Shown: piece after piece, positions 36,827 through 46,403 of the stretch | How positions within the stretch are numbered: the first letter of the stretch is position 1 | Layout: every line of letters begins with the position of its first letter | DNA from: Ralstonia pickettii | Lineage (GTDB): Bacteria; Pseudomonadota; Gammaproteobacteria; Burkholderiales; Burkholderiaceae | NCBI RefSeq assembly: GCF_016466415.2 | Contig: NZ_CP066771.1 | Span: 124,001-188,000, forward strand | Direction of reading: 5' to 3' | Length of the DNA: 64,000 nucleotides | The notes under the pieces: model-generated | What the model saw: only the letters and a program-made list of their open reading frames with translations | Database searches by the model: none | Told to the model about the DNA's origin: nothing | Translations under genes and position numbers: made by a program

Positions 36827-37672
36827 CTAACGCAGCGTCTTCGCAAATTGCCCCAGATACCGCACGCCATCAATCGCGCGGCTGCCGTACCACGACACCA
36901 TTTCGCCATCCACGAGGTAGACCGGCTTGCCGATCTGTTTTTCCAGCGCATCGACGTGCTCTTCGGTAAAGCTGTAAGGCTCGGTGGAGAGCAGCACGCA
37001 GTCGATGTTGCGCACGACATCATCGCTCCAACGGAACGTCGGGTAGTGCGTGTCGGGCCGATTGGGGCGGGCACAATCGCCGCTCTTGTCGGTGCCGCAT
37101 TCCACGGGCGCAGGGTCGTCCGGCCACGTATGGCAATTCACGAGCTTGAGCATGCGCGAGATGTACGTGTCGCGCGACACCGTCATCCACGGGTCTTGCC
37201 AGATGGCGTACAGCACGCGGTGCGGCAGGAAGTGGCGGCCGCGCAGCGCTTCCAGCTCCTGCGTGAGCGCGTCCGCCAGCTTTTGTGCCTGCGCCTCGCG
37301 GCGGAAGATGCCGCCCAGCAGCTGGTATAGCGCGAGATTGTCTTCGGGCGAGCAAGGATGGGTGACGATGATGTGCGGGATGAACTCGCGCAGCCTGTCG
37401 ACGGTCGGGCGCGTGTTCTCGTCAATGTTCACGATGACGTGCGTGGGCGCCAGCTCGCGCAACTTGTCCAGTTTGACGGTCTTGGTGCCGCCAACCTTGG
37501 GCACGTTGCGCACCGCTTCGCGCGGGTGGATGCAGAAGCCGGTGCGGGCGACGAGCTGATCGCCGAGGTCGAGCGAGAACAGCAGATCGGTAATCGAAGG
37601 GACCAGGCTGGCGATGCGCGGTGTGGTGTCGACAGGGGCGTGGGCGAGCCCAGCCGCATCGGTGTAAGTCAT
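36827..37672 (-). CDS. Helical-backbone metal-receptor (BtuF-like) protein without signal peptide
   Basis: 281-residue relative of cobalamin/iron-siderophore binding proteins (fold type III, two Rossmann-like lobes joined by a helix). Conserved runs are RIASLVPSITDLLFSLD, VGGTKTVKLDKL and IVNIDENTRP. No signal peptide or lipobox is visible: the protein starts MTYTDAAGLAH, so it is probably cytoplasmic, unlike BtuF. No transporter genes accompany it. Its start overlaps the end of the SDR gene by four bases. Ligand unknown. Confidence 0.78.
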   Translation of the reverse strand: MTYTDAAGLAHAPVDTTPRIASLVPSITDLLFSLDLGDQLVARTGFCIHPREAVRNVPKVGGTKTVKLDKLRELAPTHVIVNIDENTRPTVDRLREFIPHIIVTHPCSPEDNLALYQLLGGIFRREAQAQKLADALTQELEALRGRHFLPHRVLYAIWQDPWMTVSRDTYISRMLKLVNCHTWPDDPAPVECGTDKSGDCARPNRPDTHYPTFRWSDDVVRNIDCVLLSTEPYSFTEEHVDALEKQIGKPVYLVDGEMVSWYGSRAIDGVRYLGQFAKTLR

Positions 37673-38469
37673 GACGAAATCTCGGGGTTGCGAGGTTTGC
37701 GCCCGGCGCGCGCAAACGCAAAGTCATAGAGCCCGCGCGGCAGCACGTGCAGCAGCTTGGCGACGATGCCCATCGGCCATGGCAGCACCGTGAAGCGCAC
37801 GCCGCGATGGATCGCATTCACGGCTTTCAGCGCGAAGCGGTCCACCGGCATCAGGAAGGGCATCGGATACGGATTGTGTTCGGTCATCGACGTGCGGATG
37901 TAGCCGGGGGCGATCGTCACCACGCGCAGCCCAAGCGGGCCGAATTCCACGCGCAGGCTCTCCATCAGCTTGATCACCGCCGACTTGGAGGCGCTGTACG
38001 CCGCCGCACCCGGCAGCCCGCGCACGCCCGCCACGCTGGCAATGCCGACCAGCGTGCCGCCGGGCTGCCCAGGCTTGGCGCGTGCCAGCATCGGCCCGAC
38101 AAACGGCTGGAACGTGTTGAGCACGCCCATCCAGTTGGTGTCCATCACGACAGCAAAGGCTTTCAGGTCGCCGGGTTCGCGCAAGTCCGTGCCGACCGAG
38201 ATGCCGGCGTTGGCGATCACCACATCGGGCAGCCCGACCGTGGCGATAAAGGCGTTGGCCGCGTCGCGCATTGAATCGGCGCTGCGCACGTCGGCGGCGT
38301 AGCAGTGACAGCGGCTCTGGAGGGCGGCTGGCAGGGTCTGCACAAACGCTTGGAGCGCGTCGACACGCCGTGCGACCAGCCCGATCGTTGCGCCCTGCGC
38401 TGCGTACTGACGTGCCAAGGCTTGGCCGATGCCGCTGGAGGCGCCGGTGATGAAGACGATCTCGCTCAT
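37669..38469 (-). CDS. SDR-family oxidoreductase
   Basis: 266-residue short-chain dehydrogenase. TGASSGIG (about 7-14), NAGIS, catalytic Ser in GIASVAG and YSASKSAV as the catalytic Tyr/Lys are all intact. The C-terminal part (FALKAVNAIHRGVRF, then a hydrophobic VLPWPMGIVAKLLHVLP) resembles membrane-associated DltE/YqjQ-like SDRs. CCAGGAC precedes ATG 38469. It overlaps the BtuF-like gene by four bases. Substrate unknown. Confidence 0.86.
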   Translation of the reverse strand: MSEIVFITGASSGIGQALARQYAAQGATIGLVARRVDALQAFVQTLPAALQSRCHCYAADVRSADSMRDAANAFIATVGLPDVVIANAGISVGTDLREPGDLKAFAVVMDTNWMGVLNTFQPFVGPMLARAKPGQPGGTLVGIASVAGVRGLPGAAAYSASKSAVIKLMESLRVEFGPLGLRVVTIAPGYIRTSMTEHNPYPMPFLMPVDRFALKAVNAIHRGVRFTVLPWPMGIVAKLLHVLPRGLYDFAFARAGRKPRNPEISS

Positions 38470-38505
38470 GTCGATGTCCTGGTAGGTGTGAAGAAGGCCG
38501 ACGCA

Positions 38506-38533
38506 CAAAAAACGCCCGCACAGGGGCGGGCGT
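38506..38533 (-). terminator. Rho-independent terminator of the dsbA-like gene
   Basis: On the minus strand ACGCCCG, a short loop and CGGGCGT form a 7-bp stem that is followed by TTTTTTGTG. It lies 48 bases after the stop of the thiol:disulfide interchange gene and before the SDR start. Confidence 0.8.
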
Positions 38534-38581
38534 CGATGGCGGTGTCACGCCCGGGCGGATGCCCGGAAACGCGTCAATCCG

Positions 38582-39238
38582 TCACATCTTGCGGTTGCGC
38601 ACCTGGTCGACGAGGTAGTCGAGCGTCTGGGCAGCGCCCACGTTGCTGCCGGCATCTGCCGGCGACGTGGTGTATTTACCCTGCACAACGACGGTCGGCA
38701 CGCCTTCGATCTTGTACTGATCGGCCAGTTGCGCGGCGCGTTTGGTATTGGCGTTCACACTGAACGAGTTGTAGGTGTCGCGGAACTGCTTCTCGTCGAC
38801 GCCGTTTGCAGCCATGAACTTGGCGATGTCATCGAGTTCGGACATCGAACGGTAGTTCTTGTGCAGTTGGTCGAATACGCGGTCATGCAGCGTCTTGCCG
38901 CTGGCGTCCTTGGCGTCGAGCTTGCCCAGCGCTTCCAGCGTGTAATAGATGCGCGTATGCGGTTCCAGCTTGGCATTGAAGGCCACCGGCACGCGCTTGA
39001 TCACCACGTCCTTGCCTTGCTTGGCGACCCACGCCGTCCAGGTGTTTTCAAAGTCGTAGCAGTGCGGGCAGCCGTACCAGAAGAACTCCGTCACTTCGAT
39101 CTTGCCTGCGGGCACGGGCTGCGGCGTTTGCAGCACTTTGTATTCCTTACCGGCGGTGGGCGCGGCGTTGGCCGGCGCGGTCATCAGGAAGCCGGCGCCG
39201 GTGGCGAGGGCAATCAGGAAAGCAGCGAGTTTTTTCAT
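38582..39238 (-). CDS. dsbA: Thiol:disulfide interchange protein DsbA
   Basis: 218-residue periplasmic oxidase that introduces disulfide bonds. The signal peptide is MKKLAAFLIALATGAGFL with cleavage after PANA (about residue 25). The thioredoxin active site is CPHC in WYGCPHCYDFE (about 56-59), and the cis-Pro loop is GVPTVVV. The length and layout are standard. ATG 39238 starts the signal peptide; the longer upstream frame is not supported. It follows the SPOR-protein gene by 160 bases. Confidence 0.94.
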   Translation of the reverse strand: MKKLAAFLIALATGAGFLMTAPANAAPTAGKEYKVLQTPQPVPAGKIEVTEFFWYGCPHCYDFENTWTAWVAKQGKDVVIKRVPVAFNAKLEPHTRIYYTLEALGKLDAKDASGKTLHDRVFDQLHKNYRSMSELDDIAKFMAANGVDEKQFRDTYNSFSVNANTKRAAQLADQYKIEGVPTVVVQGKYTTSPADAGSNVGAAQTLDYLVDQVRNRKM

Positions 39239-39398
39239 GGTGAATGGACGACGAATTAGACGACGAACTGGACGAAGCAACGGAAAAACCAGCGAAATCC
39301 AGTGCAGAACCGACAGATGCCGCTGTCAGCGTAACTGAGACTCAGGTTTCTGACCGATCACAGCCTGCCGGGTTCACAGCAGGCTGCACAACTTGACG

Positions 39399-40109
39399 TT
39401 ACTGGCGAGCGAAGCGGATGACCGAGGATTCCACGCCCGTCGACTGCAGGCGGCTGCGTACAGCGGTCATCTCATCCAGCGAATTGAACGGCCCCAGGCG
39501 CACGCGATACATCGTGGTGCCGTTCACCTCGCGCTGCGTCACCTTGGCTTCAAAGCCCTGCATGGCCAGATTGCCCTTCTGGCGCTCGGCATCTTCGGCG
39601 GATTTATAAGCGCCCACTTGCAGGAAATAGCCCGTCTTGGCAGCATCCTGGCGAGCGATCTCTGCAATCGGGTCCGTGACCGGCTTTTCGTTGGAAGCCG
39701 CGACCGGCGGCTTGGGCGGTTTGGCGATCGGTGCGCTCGCCGTTTGCGGCGCCGAGCCCGGCTGCGCCGGGCGGATGGTGATTCCGGGCGGCGGATTATT
39801 CTGATCAGCGGGCTGATCGACCGGCTTGGCCGGCACGCGGCTCCACAGCGGTGCGTTGGGGTCAGCTGCCTGCGGCGCGCTGGCCTGAGGCGCGGGTTGT
39901 ACCGGGGGCGGCAGCGTGTTGACCACGTTGCCCGCTTCGCTCGGCTTGGGCTGCGCGCCGCCACGCGATACGAAGGGCACCGGGGCCTTGGTGATGTACA
40001 CCGCCACCACCACTGCGATCGCCAAACCGACGATCAAGCCCAACACCAGACCCAGAAACGTGCCGCCGCGTTGCGAGCGGGAACGGGAAGATTGCGTATT
40101 GCGTGCCAT
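39399..40109 (-). CDS. SPOR-domain membrane protein (FtsN-like)
   Basis: 236-residue inner-membrane protein. A short basic cytoplasmic start, a transmembrane helix (about 17-41, FLGLVLGLIVGLAIAVVVAV), a proline/alanine-rich periplasmic linker and a C-terminal SPOR domain (about 158-236; YFLQVGAYKSAEDAERQKG, then RVRLGPFNS) that binds denuded peptidoglycan at the septum. This is the usual FtsN-like arrangement downstream of argS in betaproteobacteria. It follows argS by 60 bases and is likely co-transcribed. Confidence 0.88.
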   Translation of the reverse strand: MARNTQSSRSRSQRGGTFLGLVLGLIVGLAIAVVVAVYITKAPVPFVSRGGAQPKPSEAGNVVNTLPPPVQPAPQASAPQAADPNAPLWSRVPAKPVDQPADQNNPPPGITIRPAQPGSAPQTASAPIAKPPKPPVAASNEKPVTDPIAEIARQDAAKTGYFLQVGAYKSAEDAERQKGNLAMQGFEAKVTQREVNGTTMYRVRLGPFNSLDEMTAVRSRLQSTGVESSVIRFARQ

Positions 40110-40151
40110 GTCGATCCTTCTAGAAGCGCCCGATTATAAGAGCGCCGTGTG

Positions 40152-40169
40152 ATGCCCGATCGCGGGCAT
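40152..40169 (-). terminator. Weak hairpin right after argS
   Basis: ATGCCCG, ATCG, CGGGCAT: a 7-bp stem directly following the argS stop on the minus strand. There is no T run, so it may be an attenuating or RNA-stabilising hairpin between argS and the SPOR gene, not a full terminator. Confidence 0.35.
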
Positions 40170-41960
40170 TTACATCTTTTGCGGCGCGGATACGCCGATC
40201 ACCGTCAACCCGTTGCGCAGCACCTGGCGCGTGGCAGCCAGCAGGGCCAGACGGGCACGCTTGACGGCCTCGTCGTCCACCAGCACACGATCGGCGTTGT
40301 AGAACGCGTGGAAATCGCCCGCGAGGTCGCGCAGGTAGAAGGCCACGGCGTGCGGGGCCAGCTCCCGCGCGGCGTCGACCAGCATGTCGGGGAATGCAGC
40401 TAGGCGTTGCACCAGGGCGGTCGCCTGCGGGCTGACGTCCGGGCCCGTCACCGCAGCGAGATCGGCGTTGGTGAGCGAAGCGGGGTCAACGCCGGCGCGC
40501 TCGAACACCGAGCAGATGCGCGCGTGAGCGTACTGCACGTAATACACCGGGTTCTCGTCGCTCTGCTTGAGCGCCAGATCCACGTCGAAGACGAATTCGG
40601 TATCGGCCTTGCGCGACAGCAGGAAGAAGCGCACGGCGTCGCGGCCGCGCGTGAAGCGCGCCGGCCAGTTCGGCTCGCCGGCTTCCACGCAGGCGCGGAT
40701 GGTGTCGACACCGGCTTCGCTCTCGGCGTCGCCGTTGGACCATTCGATCAGGTCGCGCACCGTCACGTACGAGCCGGCGCGCTTGGAAATCTTCACCTCG
40801 GCGCCGTCCTTCATCACCGTGACCATCTTGTGCAGGACGTAATCGGGGTAGCCCTTCGGGATGCCGATGTTCAGGCCCTGCAGGCCGGCGCGCACGCGGG
40901 CGATCGTGCCGTGGTGGTCGCTGCCCTGCACGTTGATGACCTGCGTGAAGCCACGGCCCCACTTGGTCGTGTGGTACGCCACGTCGGGCACGAAGTACGT
41001 GTACGCGCCGTCGGACTTGCGCATGACGCGGTCCTTGTCGTCGCCGTCATCGGTCGTGCGCAGCCACAGCGCGCCTTCCTGCTCGTAGGTCTTGCCGGCA
41101 GCGACGAGCGCGTCCACCGTTTGCTGTACCTTGCCTTCGGTGTACAGCGACGACTCCAGGTAGTAACGGTCGAACTTCACGCCGAAGGCCTGCAGGTCGA
41201 TGTCCTGCTCGTTGCGCAGATACGTCACGGCAAAGCGGCGGATGGCTTCGAGGTTTTCCACATCGCGCTCGCCGGTCACGGGTTCGCCATCGGAGGCGCG
41301 TACGGTCTTGCCGGCGAGGTAATCGGCGGCGATGTCGGCAATGTAGTCGCCGTTGTACGCGGCTTCAGGCCAGTTGGCGTCGCCGGGCTTGTAGCCGCGT
41401 GCGCGGGCCTGGACGGAGACGGCGAGGTTGTGGATCTGGACGCCGGCGTCGTTGTAATAGAACTCGCGGTGGACCTTGTGGCCTTGCCAGTCGAGCAGGC
41501 TCGCCAGCGCATCGCCCAGTGCGGCCTGGCGGCCGTGGCCGACGTGCAGCGGACCGGTCGGATTGGCCGAGACGAATTCCACCAGCACCGGAGCGCCGTC
41601 ATGCGTGTTGGCGGCGCCGTAGCGGTCGCCTTCGGCAAACACGGCGGCGATCACGTCGGCACGCGCGGCGGCAGACAGGCGCAGGTTGATGAAACCCGGG
41701 CCGGCGATTTCCACGGCAGCCACCAGACGCTGGCCGCGGGCATCGGCGCGGATGGCATCGGCGATCTTGCCGGCCAACTCGCGCGGGTTGGTGCCCAGGG
41801 GTTTGGCGAGCTGCAGCGCGACGTTGCAGGCGATGTCGCCGTGCGCGGCCTGCTTGGGGCGCTCCAGGACGATCTCCGGTCGGGCTTGGCCCTCGGGCAG
41901 CAGGGAGCCGACGGCGTCGGACAACAGTTGGGCGATCGTCTGTTTGTGGGAGGGCAGCAT
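40170..41960 (-). CDS. argS: Arginyl-tRNA synthetase
   Basis: 596-residue class I synthetase. The Add-1 N-terminal domain (about 1-110) is followed by the catalytic core with the HIGH-type motif [12 protein letters not shown] (about 133-144), the KMSK-like KISKRAG, and a C-terminal anticodon-binding helical domain with [13 protein letters not shown] and [11 protein letters not shown]. All expected parts are present. ATG 41960 starts MLPSHKQT; the longer frame is unsupported. It is convergent to nothing and divergent from the DUF1840 gene. Confidence 0.95.
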   Translation of the reverse strand: MLPSHKQTIAQLLSDAVGSLLPEGQARPEIVLERPKQAAHGDIACNVALQLAKPLGTNPRELAGKIADAIRADARGQRLVAAVEIAGPGFINLRLSAAARADVIAAVFAEGDRYGAANTHDGAPVLVEFVSANPTGPLHVGHGRQAALGDALASLLDWQGHKVHREFYYNDAGVQIHNLAVSVQARARGYKPGDANWPEAAYNGDYIADIAADYLAGKTVRASDGEPVTGERDVENLEAIRRFAVTYLRNEQDIDLQAFGVKFDRYYLESSLYTEGKVQQTVDALVAAGKTYEQEGALWLRTTDDGDDKDRVMRKSDGAYTYFVPDVAYHTTKWGRGFTQVINVQGSDHHGTIARVRAGLQGLNIGIPKGYPDYVLHKMVTVMKDGAEVKISKRAGSYVTVRDLIEWSNGDAESEAGVDTIRACVEAGEPNWPARFTRGRDAVRFFLLSRKADTEFVFDVDLALKQSDENPVYYVQYAHARICSVFERAGVDPASLTNADLAAVTGPDVSPQATALVQRLAAFPDMLVDAARELAPHAVAFYLRDLAGDFHAFYNADRVLVDDEAVKRARLALLAATRQVLRNGLTVIGVSAPQKM

Positions 41961-42134
41961 AAAGAAACCATGACGCCGGCAGTGCTGAAATGGATTGAAA
42001 TCCAGTCCTGGCGCCGCCAGTTGCGTTGTTCGGGGAAAAGTACGAAATTTTATCAGGTGAGCCGCGGTCTCAGAGGTATCCGCCCCAGTCAGGGCAATCC
42101 GTGGCCCCCACCCAACCAAGGGAAACAACAAATC

Positions 42135-42458
42135 ATGATCACCTTTACTTCGCACGCTTCGCAGAAATTCTCGATGCAGAAGGATCTCGCCATGGTGCTC
42201 CTGGGCGTGATCGGCAAGACGCTGGGCGAGCGCGGTGTCATCACGCCCGAAGAAATGCCCCACGCCATCGACCGCCTCAAGCGTGCCATCAAGGATGACA
42301 CGCACCAGGCACATATCAAGGTGGCCGAACTGTCGGCGTCCGAGTTGGAAGAAAACGGCGAAGAAGAGCCGCCGCACCTCGGCCAGCGCGCCTATCCGCT
42401 GCTGCACATGCTGGAAGAATCGCTGGTCGAACAATCCAGCGTGCTCTGGGGCGTCTGA
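42135..42458 (+). CDS. DUF1840 family protein
   Basis: 107-residue cytoplasmic protein. The sequence begins [19 protein letters not shown] and has an acidic helical middle and the conserved end [14 protein letters not shown]1840 is a betaproteobacterial family of unknown function. AGGGAAAC precedes the ATG. It is divergent from argS with a 174-base shared upstream region. Confidence 0.82.
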   Translation: MITFTSHASQKFSMQKDLAMVLLGVIGKTLGERGVITPEEMPHAIDRLKRAIKDDTHQAHIKVAELSASELEENGEEEPPHLGQRAYPLLHMLEESLVEQSSVLWGV

Positions 42459-42473
42459 GCTTCGGACGCAGGC

Positions 42474-42514
42474 CAAAAAAATGCCCGGCCGCCAAACGGG
42501 GCGGTCCGGGCATC
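42474..42514 (-). terminator. Rho-independent terminator of the ferritin-like gene
   Basis: A long GC stem: ATGCCCGGCCGC on plus pairs with GCGGTCCGGGCAT, and on the minus strand it is followed by TTTTTTT. It ends the minus-strand ferritin-like gene (stop 42588) and could also slow the convergent DUF1840 transcript. Confidence 0.85.
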
Positions 42515-42587
42515 CGGCCACAGCGGGCCGGGAGCGGGGGAGGGGGGGCTGGCGCGCTGGCCGGTATCTCGTCCGACTGCTTTCGCT

Positions 42588-43145
42588 TTATTGGTCGTGA
42601 AGCATGTCGGACAACTCGTCCGCGTGTTCTTCCTCCACGGCCAGAATCTGTTCCAGCACGCGCCGCGTGGTGGGGTCTCGATCCCCGATGTAGCGGATCA
42701 TCTCCAGGTAGCTGTCGATCGCGATCCGTTCGGCCACCAGGTTTTCCTTGATCATGTCGACCAGGCTGTCGGCTTCCACGTACTCGGAATGGCTTCGCGT
42801 GGACAGCCCTTCGGGGTTGAAGTTGGGCTCGCCGCCCAGTTGCACGATGCGGGCGGCGATGCTGTCGGCGTGGGCCTGTTCCTCGTTGGCGTGCACCAGG
42901 AATTCTGCTGCGATCGGTTCTGCGTTGATGCCCTTGGCCATGAAATGATGGCGCCGGTAGCGCAGCACGCAGATCAACTCGGTCGCCAGCGCCTCGTTCA
43001 GCAGCCGTAACACGGTCTCCCGATCGGCTTTGTAATCTTCGGTCACCGCACCTTCCTGGATGTGCTTGCGAGCACGTTCGCGCAAAGTCTTGATGTCGGT
43101 GAGAAAGCCGCTTTCCGAGGGGGCGGCGACGTTGGTCAGACTCAT
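42588..43145 (-). CDS. Ferritin-like (bacterioferritin-type) protein
   Basis: 185-residue four-helix protein. Candidate di-iron ligands are Glu in NEALATELICVLRYR (about 51-65), EEQAH in VHANEEQAHAD, Glu in NLVAERIAIDSY, and EEEHADE near the C-terminus. This is the pattern of bacterioferritin/DPS-like iron stores. An N-terminal segment of about 35 residues precedes helix A. CAGGAG precedes the ATG. Next to DUF883- and DUF1328-type stress proteins, it suggests a stress/stationary cluster. Confidence 0.84.
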   Translation of the reverse strand: MSLTNVAAPSESGFLTDIKTLRERARKHIQEGAVTEDYKADRETVLRLLNEALATELICVLRYRRHHFMAKGINAEPIAAEFLVHANEEQAHADSIAARIVQLGGEPNFNPEGLSTRSHSEYVEADSLVDMIKENLVAERIAIDSYLEMIRYIGDRDPTTRRVLEQILAVEEEHADELSDMLHDQ

Positions 43146-43177
43146 GGGGTTGCTCCTGCGGTGATGGGCGGAGAGGG

Positions 43178-43603
43178 TTATTCGCTTCCGTCGCGACGGC
43201 CGCTGCCGGCCAGTGCCACGACCAAGCCGATCGCCGCGCCAATGGCCACGGCCACGCCAACCGCCCTGAACGGCGCCGCTGTGATGGTTTCTTCCGTGCG
43301 GCCAAGTGCCCAGTCCATGCGTTCGCGGGCCTGGTGGGCACGCTCGTTGGCGGCGCGGCGCAGCTGGTCGGCACGCGCCTGAAGCGTACGGCTTGCGCGA
43401 TCGGCTTCGGCGCTGCCTTCGTCCGTCAACGTATGGATGGCGTCCTCAAGCGAGCGCAGCAGGCTTTGAACGTCTTCCACGGCGGGGCGGGAGGCGCTGC
43501 GGGCGTGGTCGACGGCGTCGCTGGCGCTGTCCATGGCGCGGCGCGCGCGGTCGTTGACTTCATCTATCCGACTGCGGACGCGATGGTTGGCAAAAAGTGA
43601 CAT
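43178..43603 (-). CDS. DUF883 / ElaB-YqjD-type membrane-anchored protein
   Basis: 141-residue protein with long amphipathic helices (RAMDSASDAVDHARSASRP, then a heptad-like RTLQARADQLRRAANERAHQARER) and a C-terminal transmembrane anchor with glycine pattern (VGVAVAIGAAIGLVVALAG) ending in RRDGSE. YqjD-type proteins tether ribosomes to the membrane in stationary phase; the function here is inferred. ATG 43603 follows GAGGAG. It lies 32 bases before the ferritin-like gene. Confidence 0.87.
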   Translation of the reverse strand: MSLFANHRVRSRIDEVNDRARRAMDSASDAVDHARSASRPAVEDVQSLLRSLEDAIHTLTDEGSAEADRASRTLQARADQLRRAANERAHQARERMDWALGRTEETITAAPFRAVGVAVAIGAAIGLVVALAGSGRRDGSE

Positions 43604-43750
43604 GGGGAGGCTCCTCGTCGTGGCGCCGCAGGGCGGCACACACCTGCGGTGCGGTTGTCTTGAGTGCGATTCGGCTTGTGCAAAAGCGGGCCACGTGACC
43701 CAAAACAGCTAGCAAGACACGGGCCGCGCTTCCGCGCTGGATTGGCCGCG

Positions 43751-43924
43751 CTAATCGACGGCCTTGAAGACCGTGACGCCCAACACCAGAAACAGCACGA
43801 ACAGCACCACGAAGATGAAGAACAGGACCTTGGCGATACTTGCCGCACCTGCGGCAATGCCGGTAAAGCCCAGCACGCCTGCCACCAGGGAGATGATGGC
43901 GAAGATGAGTGCCCATTTGAGCAT
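43751..43924 (-). CDS. DUF1328 small membrane protein (YtjA-like)
   Basis: 57-residue integral membrane protein with two transmembrane helices ([16 protein letters not shown] and [18 protein letters not shown]). It belongs to the DUF1328 family, stress-associated in enterobacteria. The start is ATG 43924 (MLKWALIF); the longer frame upstream is not supported. It is 147 bases from the DUF883-type gene and divergent from the kinase gene. Confidence 0.87.
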   Translation of the reverse strand: MLKWALIFAIISLVAGVLGFTGIAAGAASIAKVLFFIFVVLFVLFLVLGVTVFKAVD

Positions 43925-44108
43925 GTTGTCGTCTCCGGTTCGGATGGATGGGATGCAGGGCACCGCCCTGCGGCGTATCCCCACGCACATCGCGTGCCTG
44001 ACCGGGGTGCGCCCCAAGTGTCGCCCGGGGCGCCCACGCGGTATCATCCGAATTGCTAAAAAAATCACAAACGCAACGCACGCCGCGTCGGGCGGTTTGA
44101 CGTTTCCT

Positions 44109-45566
44109 ATGGGTCTGCATGCCATGCGGTCATCCTTGCGCTCCACTCTGCTGCTCGCCGGCGGCATTCTGCTGACGCTCGGGGTGCTGATTGCCTCAGA
44201 GACGGGCAACATCCGCCTGAGCCAGGGCTATCGGCAGGTGATTCAGTCGCAGCAGGCTGAAACCGCCATCAACGAACTGCTGGCCGAACTGGTGAATGCC
44301 GAGGCCGGGCAACGCGGGTTCTTGCTCACGGGCAAGGACGAATACCTCGATCCGTACAACAAGGCCATCCCGCACATCCACGCGTTGATGGCGGAAATTC
44401 GCGATCACTACGCCAACGATCCGGACGCGCTCAAGCTGTTCTCGGAGACAGCGCTTCAGGTGAGCCGCAAGCTCACCGAGATGGAACTCACGCTCATCTA
44501 TGGCAAGCGTGATCTGGAAGTGGCGCTCGATCTCGTGCGCACCGATTTCGGCAAGGCATCGATGGAAGCGGTGCGACAGGGGCTGGATCGACTGCGTCAG
44601 CGTGAGATCGCCACCGTGGCGCGCAGTCTTGAACACGCCGAGCGCGACCTGGCGCTCTCGCGCTACGGCATTGCGCTCATCACGGCGGTCAACATCATCC
44701 TGCTGGTGGTATTGGGCATGCAGCACGCCAAGCGCCTTGCCGTGACGGAGCGCGAGCGCGACATGGCCGAAGAGGAAAGCCAGAAACTCGACCGCATGGT
44801 GCGTGAGCGTACACGACAGTTGAGTGACCTCGCCGCGCACTTGCAGCGCGTAACCGAAGACGAGAAGACGCGCCTGGCGCGCGAGTTGCACGACGAGTTG
44901 GGCGCCATCCTCACCGCCACCAAGATGGACCTCCACTGGCTGCGCTCACGCGTGCACAGCAGCGAGCCGGCCGTGAGTGAAAAGATTACCCGCGTGATGG
45001 CCCACGTCGATCAGGGCATCCAGATCAAGCGCCGCCTGATCGAAGACCTTCGCCCGACCATCTTGCTGAACCTGGGGCTGGTGGAAGCGCTCTCGCAATT
45101 GACCGAGGACGTCGGTACGCGCAATGGCTGGCATACGGAAGTGAGCCTGCCCGACGATATGCCCAAGCTGACCGACGATGCGGCCATCGCGCTGTATCGG
45201 ATCGTGCAGGAATCGCTGACCAACGCATCGAAATACGCGCATGCGACCACGGTGTCGGTGGCGCTCGATGTGGGTGAAGAGGGCGTGCGCTTGCGCGTGC
45301 GCGACAACGGCCGAGGTTTCCCTGCCGATATCGAGCGCCGCCGCATGGTTGGCCATCACGGCCTGCTGGGGATGGAGCAGCGTGCCATTGCGCTGGGTGG
45401 CACGCTCGTCATCGATTCCATGCCGGGCGGAGGCGTGACGATCATCGTCGAGCTACCTCCCAGCGATGCCGTCTTCGACCGGAGTGCGGCCAACGAACCG
45501 TCGGGCATGCAGGCGCTGACTGGCGGGATTGCGCCCGCGCCGGGTCACGGCGGCGCAACGGTGTAG
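44109..45566 (+). CDS. CHASE3-like sensor histidine kinase (NarL/UhpB class)
   Basis: About 485 residues. A transmembrane helix (about 11-30), an extracytoplasmic four-helix CHASE3-like domain (about 35-195) with [25 protein letters not shown], a second transmembrane helix (about 200-220, [17 protein letters not shown]), a coiled linker, HisKA_3 with the phosphoacceptor His in [13 protein letters not shown], and HATPase_c with DNGRGFP and [11 protein letters not shown]. The cognate regulators may be the CheY-like protein at 45861 and the NarL-type at 46404, which lie downstream on the opposite strand. ATG 44109 and 44124 are both possible starts, with no strong ribosome site for either. Confidence 0.88.
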   Translation: MGLHAMRSSLRSTLLLAGGILLTLGVLIASETGNIRLSQGYRQVIQSQQAETAINELLAELVNAEAGQRGFLLTGKDEYLDPYNKAIPHIHALMAEIRDHYANDPDALKLFSETALQVSRKLTEMELTLIYGKRDLEVALDLVRTDFGKASMEAVRQGLDRLRQREIATVARSLEHAERDLALSRYGIALITAVNIILLVVLGMQHAKRLAVTERERDMAEEESQKLDRMVRERTRQLSDLAAHLQRVTEDEKTRLARELHDELGAILTATKMDLHWLRSRVHSSEPAVSEKITRVMAHVDQGIQIKRRLIEDLRPTILLNLGLVEALSQLTEDVGTRNGWHTEVSLPDDMPKLTDDAAIALYRIVQESLTNASKYAHATTVSVALDVGEEGVRLRVRDNGRGFPADIERRRMVGHHGLLGMEQRAIALGGTLVIDSMPGGGVTIIVELPPSDAVFDRSAANEPSGMQALTGGIAPAPGHGGATV

Positions 45567-45592
45567 GTCGCTCGCCAGGTGCTGCCCAAACA

Positions 45593-45620
45593 AAAAGCCC
45601 CATCGCGGGGCTTGTTGTTT
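45593..45620. terminator. Rho-independent terminator downstream of the kinase
   Basis: AAGCCCC, ATCGC, GGGGCTT then GTTGTTTTT on the plus strand, and an A-rich left flank that gives T on the minus strand. It lies between the kinase stop and the entericidin gene ends and can serve both. Confidence 0.75.
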
Positions 45621-45647
45621 TTGATGCCGGATTGGCTGACGCGGGCG

Positions 45648-45788
45648 TTACATCTTCTGCTTGACGTTGTCGGCCGAGTTCTCCAGCTTCTGACCACCGG
45701 TCTGGATGTCTTTGCCGGCGCCGGCCATGGTGTTGCAGCCAGCCAGGAACATACACGTCAGTGCAAGTGCGGCACACAAGGTCTTCAT
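45648..45788 (-). CDS. Entericidin A/B family lipoprotein
   Basis: 46-residue small lipoprotein on the minus strand. The signal segment MKTLCAALALTCMFLAGC ends in a lipobox LAGC; the Cys is then followed by NTMAGAGKDIQTGGQKLE and NSADNVKQKM, the standard entericidin pattern. AAGGAG lies 6 bases before the ATG. EcnB-type lipoproteins are linked to stress and cell lysis in enterobacteria; no partner antidote was found. It lies between the kinase and the single-domain response regulator. Confidence 0.88.
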   Translation of the reverse strand: MKTLCAALALTCMFLAGCNTMAGAGKDIQTGGQKLENSADNVKQKM

Positions 45789-45860
45789 CGAACGCTCCTT
45801 GGGGTGAGAAATGACGTTGGGCGCGCAGCGCGGCGGTATTTGCGGCGCGCGCGAACAATC

Positions 45861-46301
45861 TCAGGGGTGAAAATGCTGCGCGGGCTGCGGGCGGGGGCGG
45901 CCCACGCCGGCGCGCTCTTCGATGACCTCGAACACCTTGTCGAGCTCGAGCGACTTGTCGAAGAAATAGTTGGCGCCAGCTTCAAAGCAGCGCTGCCGGT
46001 AGGTCGGCACTTGCGCGTGGTTGGTATAGACGATACGCACGCTGGGTGATGCCTGATCACGCAAGGTTTGAAGGACCTTGAACCCGTTGCCCTGCCGCAA
46101 TTGCAGGTCAACGATCACGACGTCGTAGTTGCCTTGCCCGAGGAGGCGCAGCGCCAAATCTTCGGTGTCTGCCCATTCGACCGTCGCCACGAAGGCGGAG
46201 GCCTTGAGGTATTCCAACACCATGCCACGAAGCACAGGGGAGTCCTCGATCAGGAGGACACGCAGGCCACGGGCGGAGAGGGTGACGGCTTGATCCAGCA
46301 T
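45861..46301 (-). CDS. Single-domain response regulator
   Basis: 146-residue stand-alone receiver domain. Acidic pocket LLIEDS (about 17-21), phosphoacceptor Asp65 in VVIVDLQLRQG, Thr in YTNHA and Lys in FFDKSLE. A short proline/His tail follows (PRPQPAQHFHP) and there is no output domain. It probably moves phosphate between partners, or acts by protein contact, with the kinase at 44109 and the regulator at 46404. It is 102 bases from the regulator stop. Confidence 0.88.
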   Translation of the reverse strand: MLDQAVTLSARGLRVLLIEDSPVLRGMVLEYLKASAFVATVEWADTEDLALRLLGQGNYDVVIVDLQLRQGNGFKVLQTLRDQASPSVRIVYTNHAQVPTYRQRCFEAGANYFFDKSLELDKVFEVIEERAGVGRPRPQPAQHFHP

Positions 46302-46403
46302 GGGTTGATGTTAGCCAGCGGGTTGCCGAGGTGGTATCAGGCGTTGTCCTACATGCCAGTTGGGTTTGCGGCGCGCCAAGGGGTTTTGGCACCCCACCGC
46401 ATG

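Noticed and set aside
40407-42458. Plus-strand frame of 683 codons across argS
   Set aside because: Only its end (42135-42458, DUF1840) is a real gene; the rest is antisense to the argS catalytic and anticodon domains.
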